DNA of 64,000 nt from Nitrospira sp. (GTDB lineage Bacteria > Nitrospirota > Nitrospiria > Nitrospirales > Nitrospiraceae): contig CP126123.1 of the NCBI GenBank assembly GCA_030123605.1, forward strand, positions 434,001 to 498,000, given 5' to 3'. Position numbers and translations under genes: made by a program. The notes under the pieces are model-generated. The model did no database searches and had not been told where the DNA came from. It was given only the letters and a program-made list of their open reading frames with translations. Positions within the stretch are counted from its first letter, which is position 1. Each line of letters starts with the position of its first letter. This document shows, in pieces, positions 63,201-64,000 of the stretch.

Positions 63201-63621
63201 ACCGATTCAGCCTATCTCGGCGCAGTCTGTATCCAAACAGCTTCCCCTTTTGTTGATCGATGACTCGCTCAGTATCAGGAAATTCGTCGGACGCATGCTT
63301 GAGGCTGCCGGCTATACGGTCGAAACGGCGGTAGACGGCGAGGAAGGGTGCCGCAAAGCATCGATACAGAACTATCGGCTCATTATCACCGATCTCGAAA
63401 TGCCCAAGTTGAATGGGTATGAGGTGATCCAAGCACTTCGTGCGAGGCCTCAGACACGCGAGACACCGATCCTCGTGATGACCACGAGAGCCGGGGAAAA
63501 GCACCGCCAGATGGCCGTCAATGTGGGAGCGTCTGGTTATATCGCCAAACCGGTCGAAGAACGGGCCTTGATTCAAGAAGTGCAGCGGTGGACGGGCCAC
63601 GAAACCGGCGTCAGAAAATAG
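60238..63621 (+). CDS. cheA: Hybrid CheA-type histidine kinase with three Hpt domains
   Basis: This 1127-residue protein has three Hpt domains, with the likely phospho-histidines at His50 (HAVGHKLKGAALLYGF), His200 (RVAHTLKGSAHTVGF) and His379 (RTAHTLKGSAYTVGF). A dimerisation helix, the HATPase domain (HLVRNAVYHGIEPAD, VEDDGAGLDIAK, GRGVGMDVVKRAIE), a CheW-like regulatory domain, and a C-terminal receiver (LLLIDDSLSIRKF, phospho-acceptor Asp1052 in IITDLEMPK, Lys in IAKPVEE) follow. The design is that of ChpA/PilL-type kinases of type IV pilus chemosensory systems. ATG 60238 is 52 bases after the receptor gene. Confidence 0.95.
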   Translation: MSSDFDRDQLVAIFVAEAGDDMGRFWKALHPEGKSYPKPEEVAEYHAVGHKLKGAALLYGFPGLGSLGALLEETLERTYDISAERWPAILLLIREVVASFRSQVEQIGRGGSENPSVVEEFVRRCAELMPADPSDVSVSVDATMDGSTDDYFIPNLDREVLSYFSPEAEEYLRTIQMLLQRLETDLQDPEAVHQLYRVAHTLKGSAHTVGFQVVGDVAHPIETCMVAVREGRAVIAPHWITAIRQALQVIRSLMERDSRHLSRLKREVPHIKALLLELEEGVNHVETDTAAPACLETTTLQDVTVAATSAKNSAVQPVSETRADVLAEGYLIPTLDPEVMSYFSPEAQEYLETLEAHLLRVDRETANPETIHELFRTAHTLKGSAYTVGFQAIGDLTHHIEDFMGAVREGQLHLLPGHTDVLLRAIDIIRSLMRRDPSTLGHMRQRFSASLEELKQLGHVQPGPCATPSVVPSPSETVGMENVPEAVGAEPVKSGDGKTAEEREVIRVSRDRLERLLNLVGELVIDRGRLEQRLRTLDQLASQVLANKNRLIDVVRTFEDKHTFSFQPSPKSSGETVPKPFHGVSDFGSLEFDKYDDFNILARRISEVTADITESMSQLSGSIHRAQDDMGQLQQLTLGMRDEIARARMVPIGTPFTRFRRAAREMARATGKDVNLVTSGEHTEIDTGVVERLVDPLVHLVRNAVYHGIEPADTRLSQGKPAAGTVYLHAAHRGNSVILEVEDDGAGLDIAKIKAKAVKLGLVKPDVAAFLPESEVIKFIFLPGFSTADTVGDQAGRGVGMDVVKRAIETMNGHIEVESVRGQGTKFTMHLPLTLLIATALLVRVEKDRYAIPLPSVREVTMSVASSIQHLGGRSVMQIGDEAIEVFPLGALIRRESGLVDRSTPVVVVRTSAGPLGCAVDELLGRQEIVIKSLGALKPYERSVFGGATIDPEGRVVLVLDVSRLAVREYHHALSTGADDAVSSIQDEPIQPISAQSVSKQLPLLLIDDSLSIRKFVGRMLEAAGYTVETAVDGEEGCRKASIQNYRLIITDLEMPKLNGYEVIQALRARPQTRETPILVMTTRAGEKHRQMAVNVGASGYIAKPVEERALIQEVQRWTGHETGVRK

Positions 63622-63668
63622 GAACGTTTTGCCGATTCACTCTTTCGCTGGCACAATGAAAGTCACGC

Positions 63669-64000
63669 ATGGGACTTCGAGAACATAAGGCCGTCGCATC
63701 GTCCGGTGATCAGGCGATCAGGTTTCTGGTGGCACTCATCGGTCCCACGCACTTTGCCTTTCCCGCTCAGTGGGTATGCGGCATCATGACGTCGGTCGAG
63801 GCCGGTTCCGAAGGCCCCGTCCTCTGGGCTCACTTTTCCTACGAGTGGACCGATCTTTCCGGGCGCCTGACCATTGGACTCGCGGCGACGACTGCCGAAG
63901 CAAGAGTCGTGCTGTACGGCAATGAGCAGCGGTCACGAGCATTTGTGGTCCATGGGGTTTTGGGGCTTGTAGACGCGGAACGAACCCAGGTCCATCCGCT
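63669..64000 (+). CDS. CheW-like protein, 3' partial
   Basis: An open frame from ATG 63669 runs to the right edge without a stop. Translation gives IRFLVALIGPTHFAFPAQWV, then DLSGRLTIGLAATTAEARVV and AFVVHGVLGLVDAERTQVHP. The order of strands and the late VxGVLGLVD segment fit a divergent CheW domain. It follows the hybrid CheA by 48 bases and probably encodes a further coupling protein. The C-terminus is outside the window. Confidence 0.65.
   Translation, partial: MGLREHKAVASSGDQAIRFLVALIGPTHFAFPAQWVCGIMTSVEAGSEGPVLWAHFSYEWTDLSGRLTIGLAATTAEARVVLYGNEQRSRAFVVHGVLGLVDAERTQVHP

Noticed and set aside
62086-63600. 504-codon minus-strand frame
   Set aside because: Antisense to the kinase, CheW and receiver domains of CheA; no recognisable domain of its own.
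1-64000. CRISPR arrays, rRNA operons, prophage or integrase-type islands
   Set aside because: I looked for regularly spaced repeats, rRNA sequence and phage structural or integrase genes and saw none; the only mobile DNA is the IS material listed.

Overview
The window is GC-rich, densely coded bacterial DNA with diderm features: a TonB-dependent receptor, lipoproteins and outer-membrane polysaccharide export. The mix of a late cobalamin pathway with CbiZ, a large Wzx/Wzy exopolysaccharide locus and a PilL/ChpA-like chemosensory cluster is most reminiscent of Nitrospira (phylum Nitrospirota). That assignment is inference from gene content; no rRNA or other phylogenetic marker that settles it lies here.

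Layout. 1-3556: tail of a surface-glycan cluster (WbqC-like protein cut by the window edge, PIG-L deacetylase, DegT aminotransferase, WecA/MraY-type transferase). 3590-10667: housekeeping genes (mtnA, ndk, a TPR plus TIM-barrel-like lipoprotein, gcvH-lpdA, a ComEA-like protein, tyrS, tRNA-Gly). 10761-10890: a 130-bp palindromic repeat. 10951-12546: a LuxR-type regulator with a degenerate receiver, a long intergenic region and a lone IS3 OrfA-like gene. 12698-34216: a large exopolysaccharide locus, all on the plus strand, with an initiating sugar-phosphate transferase, Wzz, Wzx, Wzy, short OPX protein, outer-membrane barrel, glycosyltransferases, sugar-nucleotide enzymes, an aldo/keto reductase-GMC oxidoreductase pair and a secreted glycosidase. 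It ends in a broken fcl joined to an IS5 remnant; a second secreted glycosidase faces it on the minus strand. 36230-38732: three IS5-family (IS427-like) elements end to end, sharing CTAG junctions. 38778-39991: a small lipoprotein, rpmB and a SemiSWEET transporter.

40040-56036: a cobalamin region. A promoter and riboswitch lead into btuFCD; a second riboswitch leads into a TonB-dependent receptor and then cbiA, cobO, a CWC protein, bluB, a PduO-type adenosyltransferase, cobU, cobT, cobS, cbiB, cobD, cbiZ and cobQ. Together these could import corrinoids, remodel them and finish adenosylcobalamin. No corrin-ring genes are in the window. 56499-64000: a periplasmic haem-binding DUF3365/Tll0287-like protein, a PilH-like response regulator, CheW, a methyl-accepting protein, a hybrid CheA with three Hpt domains, and the start of another CheW-like gene cut by the right edge.

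The most unusual features are the exopolysaccharide initiator, whose nucleotidyltransferase half has lost its catalytic motifs; the degenerate Wzz/BY-kinase; the short OPX plus barrel export pair; and the nested CTAG-sharing IS array.
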